Part shown: positions 27,580 to 35,633 of the stretch, in pieces | How the letters are laid out: each line of letters begins with the position of its first letter | Numbering within the stretch: position 1 is the stretch's first letter | Origin: Planctomycetia bacterium | GTDB taxonomy: Bacteria; Planctomycetota; Phycisphaerae; UBA1845; UTPLA1 | Direction: 5' to 3' | Assembly: GCA_015200345.1 (NCBI GenBank) | Contig: CP054187.1 | Span: 2,464,470-2,528,469 of the forward strand | Length of the DNA stretch: 64,000 nucleotides | Position numbers and translations under genes: made by a program | The notes under the pieces: generated by a model | Databases searched by the model: none | Told to the model about the DNA's origin: nothing | Seen by the model: the letters and a program-made list of their open reading frames with translations, nothing else

Positions 27580-28909
27580 AGCGCTGGCGCGCGTGAAGGC
27601 GGCGCTGGGGCGGGATGCGGTCATCCTGCACACGCGGTCGATCCAGCGCGGCGGGTTGCTGGGTCTGGGCGCGCACACGGAGATTGAGATCACGGCGACG
27701 GCGGATTCGCGCGTGCCGATTGTTCGGGCGCGAGAAAGCGGCGAATCGAGCCGATCGAATCAACCGAGTCAACCGAGTCGGCTTGGCGTGCCGCGCCGGC
27801 CTCCGGATGCGGGCATGGGGACACTCCACGCGGCGCCGCGATTGACCCAAGTGGATTCCGGCAACGTTGTACCAGGCCCGCTGCCGCCGTCAAAGGGGTC
27901 GATAAAACCGGCACCGATACCGGCCGCACCGCGTCTGGATGACGCCGCGTTGCTGGAGGAGATCAGCGCGATTCGCGCGATGGTGGAGGAGCTTTCGAGC
28001 CGAGCGCCCGCGAATCGCACGCCGGATGTTCCCGCTGAATTGGTGCAACATTATTCGCGCGTGATCGGCCAGCAGGTTGCGGACGAACTGGCGAAGGAGC
28101 TGATCGATCGCGTCGCAGAGGCAACTGTAGGTCTCCCGCCTTCGGAGCGGTCTTCGGGCTCGCCGGAGTTCCAGCAGCGCGTGGAGGCTGAACTGACGCG
28201 TTGCATCGCCGAGATGATGCCGCCCGCCGAGGCGCTGACCTTGCGCGGCGACGGGCAGCCGACGGTGATCGCGCTGGTCGGCCCGACGGGCGTGGGGAAG
28301 ACGACGACGATCGCGAAGCTGGCCGCGAACCTGACGTTGCGTGAAGGGCGTCGGGCAGGCCTGATCACGCAGGATCATTACCGGATTGCGGCGGTCGAGC
28401 AGCTCGCGACGTATGCTCGAATCCTGCGCATCCCCATGGAGCCGGTGCTGACGCCGCAGGCGATGCGGGAGGCGATCCAGAAGCTTTCGAGCGTTGATGT
28501 CATTCTGATTGACACGGCCGGGCGGAGTCAGCGCGATGGGGCGAGGCTGGCGGAATTGAAAGAGTTTCTCGCCGCCGCGCAGCCCGATCAGATTCACCTT
28601 GTTCTCTCGAGCACGGCCGGAGAATCGGCGCTGCGCGAGGCGATGGAACGGTTTGCGCAGGTCGGCGCGCGACACGTGGTGTTCACGAAGCTGGATGAAG
28701 CGGTGGGGTTCGGCGTATTGCTCAACGTGCTGCACAAGACGGGCCTGCGCATGTCGTACTTCACGACGGGCCAGACGGTGCCGGACGACATCGAGCCGGC
28801 GGCGGCGCATCGCGTCGCGCGGTTGATCGTCGGCGGCGCGACGGCGGACCCGGAGGATTCGACTTTGCCGCTCGGCGCGGCACGGCGGAAGGAGGGGTAC
28901 ATCGCGTGA
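27536..28909 (+). CDS. flhF: Flagellar SRP-family GTPase FlhF
   Basis: A 457-residue protein. The N-terminal B domain begins KTFRGRSMPEALARVKAALG, a Pro/Ser-rich linker follows, and the NG GTPase domain has P-loop GPTGVGKTTT (about 249-258), ITQDHYRIAAVEQL, the G3 motif DTAGRSQ and TKLDEA. FlhF sets flagellar position and number, usually polar, with FlhG. The TTG at 27536 is chosen since a stop lies two codons upstream in this frame and a start at ATG 27572 would cut the conserved N-terminus. It overlaps flhA and flhG. Confidence 0.93.
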   Translation: MSTQLKTFRGRSMPEALARVKAALGRDAVILHTRSIQRGGLLGLGAHTEIEITATADSRVPIVRARESGESSRSNQPSQPSRLGVPRRPPDAGMGTLHAAPRLTQVDSGNVVPGPLPPSKGSIKPAPIPAAPRLDDAALLEEISAIRAMVEELSSRAPANRTPDVPAELVQHYSRVIGQQVADELAKELIDRVAEATVGLPPSERSSGSPEFQQRVEAELTRCIAEMMPPAEALTLRGDGQPTVIALVGPTGVGKTTTIAKLAANLTLREGRRAGLITQDHYRIAAVEQLATYARILRIPMEPVLTPQAMREAIQKLSSVDVILIDTAGRSQRDGARLAELKEFLAAAQPDQIHLVLSSTAGESALREAMERFAQVGARHVVFTKLDEAVGFGVLLNVLHKTGLRMSYFTTGQTVPDDIEPAAAHRVARLIVGGATADPEDSTLPLGAARRKEGYIA

Positions 28910-29814
28910 GTGCGTTGCCGCTGGATCAGGCCAGTCGACTGCGCGATCTGATGGCGCGCAGCGGGTCGAGCGCGGATGCGGGGATTCGTCCGGTCCCGGC
29001 GATGCACGAAGCGCCGCGCGCCGCGCGCGTGATCGCGATCGCCAGCGGCAAGGGGGGCGTCGGCAAGACAAATGTAGCAGTCAACCTCGGCATCTGCCTG
29101 GCCCGTCTGCGCCGGCGCGTTGTGCTGATCGACGCCGACCTCGGCACGGCCAACGTCGATGTGCTGATGAAACTCGCCTCGCCCTATGACCTGTCGCACG
29201 TCGCGAGCGGCCGCCGATCGGTGGACGACGTGCTGATGGCGGTGCGGCCGGGCCTGCGCGTGCTGCGTGGAGCGTCCGGGATGAGCGCGGTGGCGGACCT
29301 GGACCCGCGCGCGCGGGGCGCGTTGATCGAGCAATTGACGGGGCTGGAGTCCGCCTGTGATTTGATTCTGATCGACTGCGGAGCGGGTATTTCGCAAAAC
29401 GTCGTCGCCTTCGCCGCTGCGGCGGATGATGTGCTCGTGGTGCTCACGCCCGAACCGCCAGCCATGACGGATGCCTACGCGCTGATCAAGGCGATGCAGC
29501 ACCAGCCGGCGCGAGGAACGCTGGGATTGCTCGTGAACCAGGCGGGCGGCTACCGCGAGGGCCGGGAGTGCGCCGAGCGAGTGGCAGGGGTGGCGAGGCG
29601 ATTTTTGAATGCGACGGTGGACGTGATCGGGCAGATTCCGCGCGACGGGCACGTGAGCCAGGCGGTTCGGATGCGCGTACCGGTGGTGGAGCGGTATCCG
29701 CGCAGCCCTGCGGCCAAGGCGTTGGCAATACTGGCAGAGCGGATGGAAGGGCGCGCGGTAGGGCTGGCGGGGCGTCACGGATTCTTCCATCGCGTTACAC
29801 GATTTTTCTGCTGA
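28906..29814 (+). CDS. flhG: Flagellar number regulator FlhG (FleN/YlxH), MinD-like ATPase
   Basis: A 302-residue ParA/MinD-family ATPase. The N-terminal segment LDQASRLRDLM is the DQAxxLR motif that activates FlhF. Deviant Walker A is SGKGGVGKT (about 48-56), then VVLIDADLGTANVDVLM and ILIDCGAGIS. FlhG limits flagellar number and works with FlhF. It overlaps flhF by 4 bp (GTGA). Members of this family can also restrain sigma-54 activators (FleQ in Pseudomonas); whether it does so here is unknown. Confidence 0.93.
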   Translation: MSALPLDQASRLRDLMARSGSSADAGIRPVPAMHEAPRAARVIAIASGKGGVGKTNVAVNLGICLARLRRRVVLIDADLGTANVDVLMKLASPYDLSHVASGRRSVDDVLMAVRPGLRVLRGASGMSAVADLDPRARGALIEQLTGLESACDLILIDCGAGISQNVVAFAAAADDVLVVLTPEPPAMTDAYALIKAMQHQPARGTLGLLVNQAGGYREGRECAERVAGVARRFLNATVDVIGQIPRDGHVSQAVRMRVPVVERYPRSPAAKALAILAERMEGRAVGLAGRHGFFHRVTRFFC

Positions 29815-29835
29815 ACTGGTCCGCGAACTTCGCCG

Positions 29836-30189
29836 ATGCCACACCGTGGACAAGATCCGGATCCCGCGCGCGGCACGGGCGGTCCGGCATGGCAACGTGG
29901 TGGAGTGTCACGCTTGGTGCGGTTGTGCGGTGCTTGTTGCGGATTGACCGTCTTCTGTGCAATGCTCACGCACGGACTGCTGGCCGGCACGGAGGTGCAG
30001 GGGCTGCTGTTGCGTTCGGTCGTGGGCATGGCGGCGGGCGTGGCGTTGGGATCGGCTGCGGGCTGGCTGGGGCTGGCCATCATGAAAGAAAACATCAACC
30101 TGCCGGAGGATTCGGCGAGTGACCAGGCGGAGCCTGACAGCGTGGGCGCGGAGGGTGCAGCAGCGCCGCCGTCGCCACGTGGTGTGTGA
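29836..30189 (+). CDS. Small membrane protein between flhG and fliA
   Basis: A 117-residue protein I do not recognise. A basic, Gly/Pro/Arg-rich N-terminus is followed by two hydrophobic segments, GACCGLTVFCAMLTHGLLAG and SVVGMAAGVALGSAAGWLGL, and an acidic tail (EDSASDQAEPDSVGAEGAA). The predicted topology is two membrane helices. It starts 22 bp after flhG and ends about 49 bp before fliA, so it should be in the same transcript. Planctomycete-specific flagellar accessory genes in this position are possible, but no function is supported. Confidence 0.55.
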   Translation: MPHRGQDPDPARGTGGPAWQRGGVSRLVRLCGACCGLTVFCAMLTHGLLAGTEVQGLLLRSVVGMAAGVALGSAAGWLGLAIMKENINLPEDSASDQAEPDSVGAEGAAAPPSPRGV

Positions 30190-30237
30190 ATCGCCCGGTG
30201 AATCGCGCGATGAAATGTCGCGGCAGGAGCATGTGGG

Positions 30238-31011
30238 ATGGTACAGACCGAGACGGATGTCAAAGCGATTTGGAAGCAGTACAAGAAGGAACCGACCCAG
30301 GCGCTGCGAAACCAGCTCATCGAGCAGTACATGCACATCGTGCGGTTCAATGCCGAGCGCGTGCATGCCAAGCTGCCGACCGAGGTGGACGTGGACGATC
30401 TGATCTCGGCGGGCATGTTCGGCCTGATCGACGCGATCGACGCGTTTGATCTGGACCGCGGCGTGAAGTTCGAGACCTACTGCTCGCCGCGCGTGCGCGG
30501 GGCGATCCTCGACGAGCTGCGCTCGATGGACTGGGTGCCGCGGCTCGTGCGCAACCGGTCGCAAAAGATTCAAAGCGCCACCAAGGCCCTGCAAAGCGAA
30601 CTGGGGCGCATCCCCAGCGAGCGCGAAGTGGCCGAGCGCATCGGGGTGTCGGCCGAGGAGTACGACCGCATGTCGCGCGATTCGCTGGCGGTCTCGATGA
30701 CCAGTCTGTCGCGCAAGGCGTACGGCGGCGATTCATCGCGCGACCTGACGGAAATCGACGTCATCAAGGACCAGAGCGCCGAGGACCCGGTCAGGGAGCT
30801 CCAGAAGGCCGATCTGAAGCAGTTGATCCAGAAAGGCCTCTCATCCACGGAGCGCCTGATTCTGATCCTGTATTACTATGAAGAGATGACCATGAAGGAG
30901 ATCGGCCTGACGCTGGACCTTTCGGAGAGCCGCGTCAGTCAGATGCATTCGGCGATCGTGGAACGCCTGCGTTTTCAGCTTCGCCAGCGCGACAAGGAGT
31001 TTCGTCTCTGA
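30238..31011 (+). CDS. fliA: Flagellar sigma factor FliA (sigma-28)
   Basis: A 257-residue sigma-70 family factor. Region 2 has YMHIVRFNAERVHAKLP and the DDLISAGMFGLIDAIDAFD and FETYCSPRVRGAILDELR motifs typical of the FliA/WhiG group. Region 3 (LGRIPSEREVAERIG) and region 4 (LILYYYEEMTMKEIGLTL, LSESRVSQMHSAIVERLR) are complete. FliA transcribes late flagellar genes such as flagellin. AGGAG precedes the ATG. Its place at the end of the operon mirrors sigD in Bacillus. No anti-sigma FlgM is recognised nearby. Confidence 0.96.
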   Translation: MVQTETDVKAIWKQYKKEPTQALRNQLIEQYMHIVRFNAERVHAKLPTEVDVDDLISAGMFGLIDAIDAFDLDRGVKFETYCSPRVRGAILDELRSMDWVPRLVRNRSQKIQSATKALQSELGRIPSEREVAERIGVSAEEYDRMSRDSLAVSMTSLSRKAYGGDSSRDLTEIDVIKDQSAEDPVRELQKADLKQLIQKGLSSTERLILILYYYEEMTMKEIGLTLDLSESRVSQMHSAIVERLRFQLRQRDKEFRL

Positions 31012-31087
31012 CGCGGCGGGGCAAACAATGCGGCGCCTGTTGACGGGCGAGACGCCCGCACCACCCATTGATTCAGGTGTTTGAATC

Positions 31088-31417
31088 GTGTCCGCCATTC
31101 CCCCCAACGCCATTGCCTCGGTGCTCCAGTCGGGCGTCGTGCAGCGCAACGCCGCGAAGGACGTGGAGACCGCCAGGCAGGCCTCGACCGAGACGACGCG
31201 CAAGCTCACCGGCGGGCCGGACGCCCTGGTCGAACTCGAAATCGAAGCCACCGATACCGACACGCAGATCCATTCCGATTCCGGCGGCGGGGCCGGGGGG
31301 CAGGGACGACACGATGCAAACCACGAAGAAGCGCCAGCGGAGGACGATGCCTCGAACGAAACCTCGGGCGTGACCGTGGACGATTCCGGCCGCGTGCACA
31401 TCGACTTGTCGGCGTGA
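31088..31417 (+). CDS. Small acidic protein downstream of fliA
   Basis: A 109-residue ORF with a GTG start, 76 bp after fliA. The N-terminal ~30 residues form a plausible amphipathic helix (NAIASVLQSGVVQRNAAK); the remainder is strongly acidic, Gly/Asp/Glu/Thr-rich and probably disordered. I do not recognise a family. The position would suit an anti-sigma factor, but the sequence lacks the FlgM C-terminal helices, so I do not call it FlgM. A palindrome (CGGGCG-AGA-CGCCCG) at about 31041-31055 lies just upstream. Confidence 0.5.
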   Translation: MSAIPPNAIASVLQSGVVQRNAAKDVETARQASTETTRKLTGGPDALVELEIEATDTDTQIHSDSGGGAGGQGRHDANHEEAPAEDDASNETSGVTVDDSGRVHIDLSA

Positions 31418-31521
31418 ATGGTCGCAATGGGGACACAGCGGGTGAACCACCCATCACAGGCGAGAGGCCTGTGACGCAGTGCCGCGGTGCCACGGTACCG
31501 CAGTGCTCACAGCGGCTTCGC
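31418..31521. repeat. Intergenic palindromes separating convergent operons
   Basis: The short gap between the flagellar operon and the oppositely oriented nuoD holds a degenerate copy of the TCACAGGCG-AGA-GGCCTGTGA palindrome (about 31455-31475). A GC-rich stretch of repeated ggtgcc/ggtacc elements follows. No T-run is present, so a classical terminator is not supported. Confidence 0.45.
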
Positions 31522-32775
31522 TCATCGGTCCAGCTCCGCCGCGATGATGTTCAAACTGCCGAGTACGGCGACGATGTCGCTGATGCAGTGGCCGATCACC
31601 AGTTTGGGAAACACCTGGTAGTTGATGAAACTCGGCGGGCGGCAGCGAGCGCGGTAAGGCGTGTTGCCGCCGTCGGAGGCGAGATAGAAGCCCAGTTCGC
31701 CGTTGGCGGTTTCGTTTACGCCGTAGGCTTCGCCGATGGGCGGCTCAAAGCCGCGGTTGGTCATGATCCTCTCGAAGTGATGGATCAATCCCTCGATGGA
31801 GAAATAGACTTCACGCTTGTCGGGCAGGGCGGTCTTGGCGTTGGGCAGGACGTTGACCGGGCCGCTCGGGATATTATCGATAAGTTGCTGGATGATATGG
31901 ATCGACTGGCGCATCTCCTCCAGCCGCACAAGGTAACGGTCGAACACGTCGCCGCCGGTGGCAATGGGCACCTTGAAATCCACCCCGCTGGAACCCTTGC
32001 CGTCCCAGTTGTCGGCATAGCACAGGTAGGGTTCGTCCTTTCGCAGATCGCGCACCACGCCGGCCGATCGCGCCAGGGGGCCGGTCCAGCTCCACGCGAT
32101 GGCGTCTTCCTTTGAGAGCACGCCGATGCCGCGCGTGCGTTCGACGAAGATGCGATTGCGCGTGAGCAGCGATTCAAAATCGTTGAGTGCGTTTGGGAGC
32201 CGTTTAATGAACGCCTTCACGTGGTCGGGCCATTCCGGGGGGATGTCGTACATCAATCCGCCGACGCGCGTGTAACTCGTGGTGAAGCGAGCCCCGCAGA
32301 CTTCCTCAAACAGGTCATAAATGTATTCGCGCTCGTTGAAGGCGTAGAGGAACGCCGTGAAGCCGCCCAGGTCCAGCCCGGCCGTGCCGAGGCAGAGCAG
32401 ATGGTCCTGGATGCGGGCCAGTTCGGCGATGATGGTGCGAATCGCCTTGCAGCGCGGCGTCAGCTCGATGCCGAATAGCTTTTCGCAGGCGGTGTGCCAG
32501 GCGATGTTGTTGGCCATCGGGCTGATGTAATTCATGCGATCGGTGACGACGACGTACTGATCGTAGTTCAAGTGCTCGCCCAGCTTCTCGAAGCCGCTGT
32601 GCAGGTAACCGATGTGCGGCGTGCAGCCGACGACGGTCTCGCCGTCCAATTCAAGCACGAGGCGCAGGGTAGTGTGCGTGGCCGGGTGCTGCGGGCCGAA
32701 GTTAAGGGTCCACAGATCGCCGCCGAGATCGTCGCGCTGGAGCGTCGTCGGTTGAAGGTCGGTGAGGGTTGTCAT
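31522..32775 (-). CDS. nuoD: NADH-quinone oxidoreductase subunit D (NuoD)
   Basis: A protein of about 417 residues from the ATG at 32775. It begins with the family hallmark LNFGPQHPATHTTLRLVLEL and includes HIGYLHSGFEKLGEHLNYDQ, DRMNYISPMANN and ELARIQDHLLCLGTAGLDLG. The C-terminus ends DIVAVLGSLNIIAAELDR. NuoD is the 49-kDa quinone-pocket subunit of respiratory complex I. No other nuo genes lie within the window, so it is separated from the rest of its complex. The neighbour is a NhaD-type antiporter transcribed in the same direction 170 bp upstream. Confidence 0.95.
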   Translation of the reverse strand: MTTLTDLQPTTLQRDDLGGDLWTLNFGPQHPATHTTLRLVLELDGETVVGCTPHIGYLHSGFEKLGEHLNYDQYVVVTDRMNYISPMANNIAWHTACEKLFGIELTPRCKAIRTIIAELARIQDHLLCLGTAGLDLGGFTAFLYAFNEREYIYDLFEEVCGARFTTSYTRVGGLMYDIPPEWPDHVKAFIKRLPNALNDFESLLTRNRIFVERTRGIGVLSKEDAIAWSWTGPLARSAGVVRDLRKDEPYLCYADNWDGKGSSGVDFKVPIATGGDVFDRYLVRLEEMRQSIHIIQQLIDNIPSGPVNVLPNAKTALPDKREVYFSIEGLIHHFERIMTNRGFEPPIGEAYGVNETANGELGFYLASDGGNTPYRARCRPPSFINYQVFPKLVIGHCISDIVAVLGSLNIIAAELDR

Positions 32776-32945
32776 GGGACCGGGTCCATTGGAAGGCGTT
32801 GGTCGCGAGCCATGTGCGGTTGGCCGCGAGCATTGTAGCGGAAGCGGGGAATGGCTCAACGAGGCATGGGATCCCACAGGCACGAAGGGATGTTGGACAG
32901 GCCCATGGTTGCCAGCTCGCAGCCCATGGCTCTTGATCCCGCTCC

Positions 32946-34343
32946 TTACACGAACAGGAACATGACCGCGAAGAAGACCGGGATCAGGATGCAAACGCTG
33001 TAGCCCATGTAGCCGAAGAACGAGGGCATCTTGATGCGAGCGTGCTCGGCGATGGACTTGACCATGAAGTTCGGCCCGTTGCCGATGTAGGTGTTCGCGC
33101 CCATGAAGACCGCGCCGAGACTGATGGCGATGAGCAGGTCCTCGCGGATGAAATGGCCGCTAAGCAGGGTGAGGATGCCGGGGCCGGGTTCGTGGGTGAG
33201 GGCGTTGGCCGTTTCAAAGAAGACGACGTAGGTCGGGGCGTTATCAAGGAAACTGGAAAGGACGCCGGTAGCCCAGAAGAATTTGTGCGGCGTATCGACG
33301 CCGAGCCTGGCGCCCTGAAGGTTGAGAATCTCGATCGGCGCCTGCATGCAGATGAAGATGCCAATGAAAAGGCACGCCACTTCAACGATCGCCGTGTAGC
33401 TGAAGTGATTCGCGGCGCGGACGCCCTTGCCGGTGGTTACGAGGGACAAGCCGACGAAAGCGGTCTGGAGCAACTCGCGCAGGAAGGGGAACGGCGTCCA
33501 GCCGGTGCCGAGGAACGGCTTGGTCGGGTCCATGGTGCCCGTCACGAATACCACGCCGGCCAGCCAGAGGAAGTTGATCTTGCCGTCGATGCCGATCGGC
33601 GTGACGCGCGTCTCGTCGAGCGTGACGGCCTGCTTGCTCTCCTTCCTGTACGCGACGGTGTCCCAGACGTAGTAGATCACCAGCAGCACAACGAGGCAGA
33701 AAGCCCATTCCTTCCAGAGCTTGAAGGTCCAGAGGAAGGGCACGCCCTTGAGGTAGCCCAGGAAAAGCGGCGGGTCGCCGATGGGCAGCAGGCAGCCGCC
33801 GATGTTGCTGACGATGAAGATGAAGAAAATGACGGTGTGGACGACATGTTTGCGCTCGGAGTTGGTGCGCAGCACGGGCCGGATGAGCAACATGGAGGCG
33901 CCGGTGGTCCCGATGAAGCTGGCGAGCACGCCGCCGATGGCGAGAAAGACGGTGTTGGTGATCGGGTGCGCGGGGATGTCGCCCTTCACGCGGATGCCGC
34001 CGGAGATGACGTACAGGCTGAACAAAAGCGAGATGAACGGGATGAACTCGCCGAGGATCGCGTGATCCAGCACGGCGAGGACGGTCTTGATGCCCGGGTC
34101 TGTGGCGTGGTCGCCGTGGAGGATGCCGTAACCGCGTATCTGGTAATAGACGATTGTCACAAGCCCGAGGGAGAGGGCCACGATCAGCTTGTTCTTGTTG
34201 TGCTCCCACCAGTGGGACGTCTTGTGAACGAGCGGCAGGATGGCGATGCAGAGCAGGAGGATGACGAAGGGCACGACGCTGGCGAGCCCGGGAACGGTCG
34301 TGGCGGCGTGGCCGGTGTCGGCAAGAATTGCGCTGGTCAGCAC
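32946..34343 (-). CDS. NhaD/CitMHS-type sodium:proton antiporter
   Basis: A 465-residue integral membrane protein with about 12 hydrophobic segments. Features include GGVLASFIGTTGASMLLIRP, SNIGGCLLPIGDPPLFLGYL and VLSSFLDNAPTYVVFFE, with GNGPNFMVKSIAE near the end. The GTTGAS and IGDPPLFLG segments are shared by ion-transporter-superfamily (ArsB/NhaD/CitM) members, and the DNAPT motif is typical of NhaD-like antiporters. It would exchange Na+ for H+ across the inner membrane. The annotation is at family level; substrate is inferred. It may be cotranscribed with nuoD. Confidence 0.82.
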   Translation of the reverse strand: MLTSAILADTGHAATTVPGLASVVPFVILLLCIAILPLVHKTSHWWEHNKNKLIVALSLGLVTIVYYQIRGYGILHGDHATDPGIKTVLAVLDHAILGEFIPFISLLFSLYVISGGIRVKGDIPAHPITNTVFLAIGGVLASFIGTTGASMLLIRPVLRTNSERKHVVHTVIFFIFIVSNIGGCLLPIGDPPLFLGYLKGVPFLWTFKLWKEWAFCLVVLLVIYYVWDTVAYRKESKQAVTLDETRVTPIGIDGKINFLWLAGVVFVTGTMDPTKPFLGTGWTPFPFLRELLQTAFVGLSLVTTGKGVRAANHFSYTAIVEVACLFIGIFICMQAPIEILNLQGARLGVDTPHKFFWATGVLSSFLDNAPTYVVFFETANALTHEPGPGILTLLSGHFIREDLLIAISLGAVFMGANTYIGNGPNFMVKSIAEHARIKMPSFFGYMGYSVCILIPVFFAVMFLFV

Positions 34344-34470
34344 GAGGAACCTCCATGTTCCCCAGCACCCGCACTAATGTTTCGGCCAAACCGCCCCCGG
34401 CCAATAGTTTAGATCGTGAAATCCCGCACTGCGGGGCCGATCCGGCGTTGCTCGGAGCCGTGGAAAACTG

Positions 34471-35460
34471 CTAGGGCATCGATGGATCCGTCGGCTGCGT
34501 ATCCGTCCCGTCTTCCACGCCATCGCCATCGCTGTCCGAGCTTCCCGGATTCATATGGCGTTCGTGCTCTTCGCCATCGCCGACGCCGTCGTCGTCGCTG
34601 TCATCGTCCATCGGGTCGCTCGTATGCCCCGTGAACGGGTTGCCCATGACCTCCAGGCCGTCGGACGCGCCGTCATCATCTGAATCGGAATCCATCGGGT
34701 CGATTCCCATCGCCACTTCTTCGCCATCCTTCAACCCGTCGCCGTCGCTGTCGGCCTTCACGCCGCTCGTGCCCAGGGCCTTCTCCTCGCCATCGTTCAA
34801 GCCATCGTCGTCGGTATCCGGGTCCTTGGGGTCGGTTTCGCAGTCGTTGTCATCGCCCTCATCGGTGCTTTTGCCGTCGCCGTCGTCGTCCTCGTTGCCA
34901 TCGCCGTCGCAGTCGTCCTCATCACCATCGTCGTCGTCGTCGTCGTCGGTGTCGGGATCGTTGGGGTCGGTGTCTTCGTCCTTCTCTTCGCCGTCGTCGG
35001 CGCCGTCGTCGTCGGTATCGGGGTCGTTGGGGTCCGTTTCGTCGTCCACCTCTTCGCCGTCCTCGACGTCGTCGTCGTCGCTGTCCTCATCGAGCGGGTC
35101 GGTTTCGAGAGCCAGCTCTTCGCCGTCGCCGAGGCCATCGTCGTCGGTATCGGCGTCGAAGGGGTCGGTGCCCAGTTGGATTTCCTCAATCGTCAACAAT
35201 CCATCGCCGTCGAGGTCGTGAAGCAGGGCGGCGAGGATATCCTCGTCGCTCGGTCCGGTCGGCCAGGCGTCCGCTGCGGGCGTCGTCGGTACGGCATCCC
35301 ACTGGAAAGCCGGCGGCTCGCCGTCGGGGTTCTGGGGGAGCCCGGCGAGCGGCAGCACGCTGGGATTGCACGCGACGTGCCCGGAGAACACGATCGCCGC
35401 GCAAAGCATCACCCCGCAAGGAGCCGTGAGCTTAGCGTTTTGAGCCATGAGCCGATCCAT
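34471..35460 (-). CDS. Secreted acidic protein with thrombospondin type 3 (calcium-binding) repeats
   Basis: A protein of about 330 residues from the ATG at 35460, which has GGAGCGAGG just upstream. An N-terminal signal-like stretch ends at GHVAC, a possible lipoprotein cysteine. From about residue 80 the protein is a long run of DTDDDGLxDGEE-type calcium-binding loops with blocks of near-pure Asp, matching thrombospondin type 3 repeats. The DNA shows strong GTC-trinucleotide repetition in this stretch. Such repeats are common in planctomycete cell-surface proteins; a calcium-stabilised extracellular role is inferred. Confidence 0.8.
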   Translation of the reverse strand: MDRLMAQNAKLTAPCGVMLCAAIVFSGHVACNPSVLPLAGLPQNPDGEPPAFQWDAVPTTPAADAWPTGPSDEDILAALLHDLDGDGLLTIEEIQLGTDPFDADTDDDGLGDGEELALETDPLDEDSDDDDVEDGEEVDDETDPNDPDTDDDGADDGEEKDEDTDPNDPDTDDDDDDDGDEDDCDGDGNEDDDGDGKSTDEGDDNDCETDPKDPDTDDDGLNDGEEKALGTSGVKADSDGDGLKDGEEVAMGIDPMDSDSDDDGASDGLEVMGNPFTGHTSDPMDDDSDDDGVGDGEEHERHMNPGSSDSDGDGVEDGTDTQPTDPSMP

Positions 35461-35633
35461 CCTCGCTCCATGAGCCGCAGGAAGCGCTCCCGGCGCACCT
35501 GCCCGTTGCGTTTCTACAAGGCGCTTCAAAACTCATTCTGTGGCACCGGCGTCCCGCCGGTGTCTGTTTAACCCCGCGACGACCTCTCCCTTCGGCACAG
35601 GCCGGACGCCTGTGCCACGTTTTGAAACCAGTT

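Noticed and set aside
24733..27693. 986-residue minus-strand ORF opposite flhB and flhA
   Set aside because: The plus strand encodes clear FlhB, FlhA; the antisense product is Arg/His/Gln-rich, as expected of the complement of GC-rich coding sequence.
31088..31417. FlgM anti-sigma factor
   Set aside because: Position after fliA is suggestive, but the acidic sequence lacks the C-terminal helices and conserved residues of FlgM.
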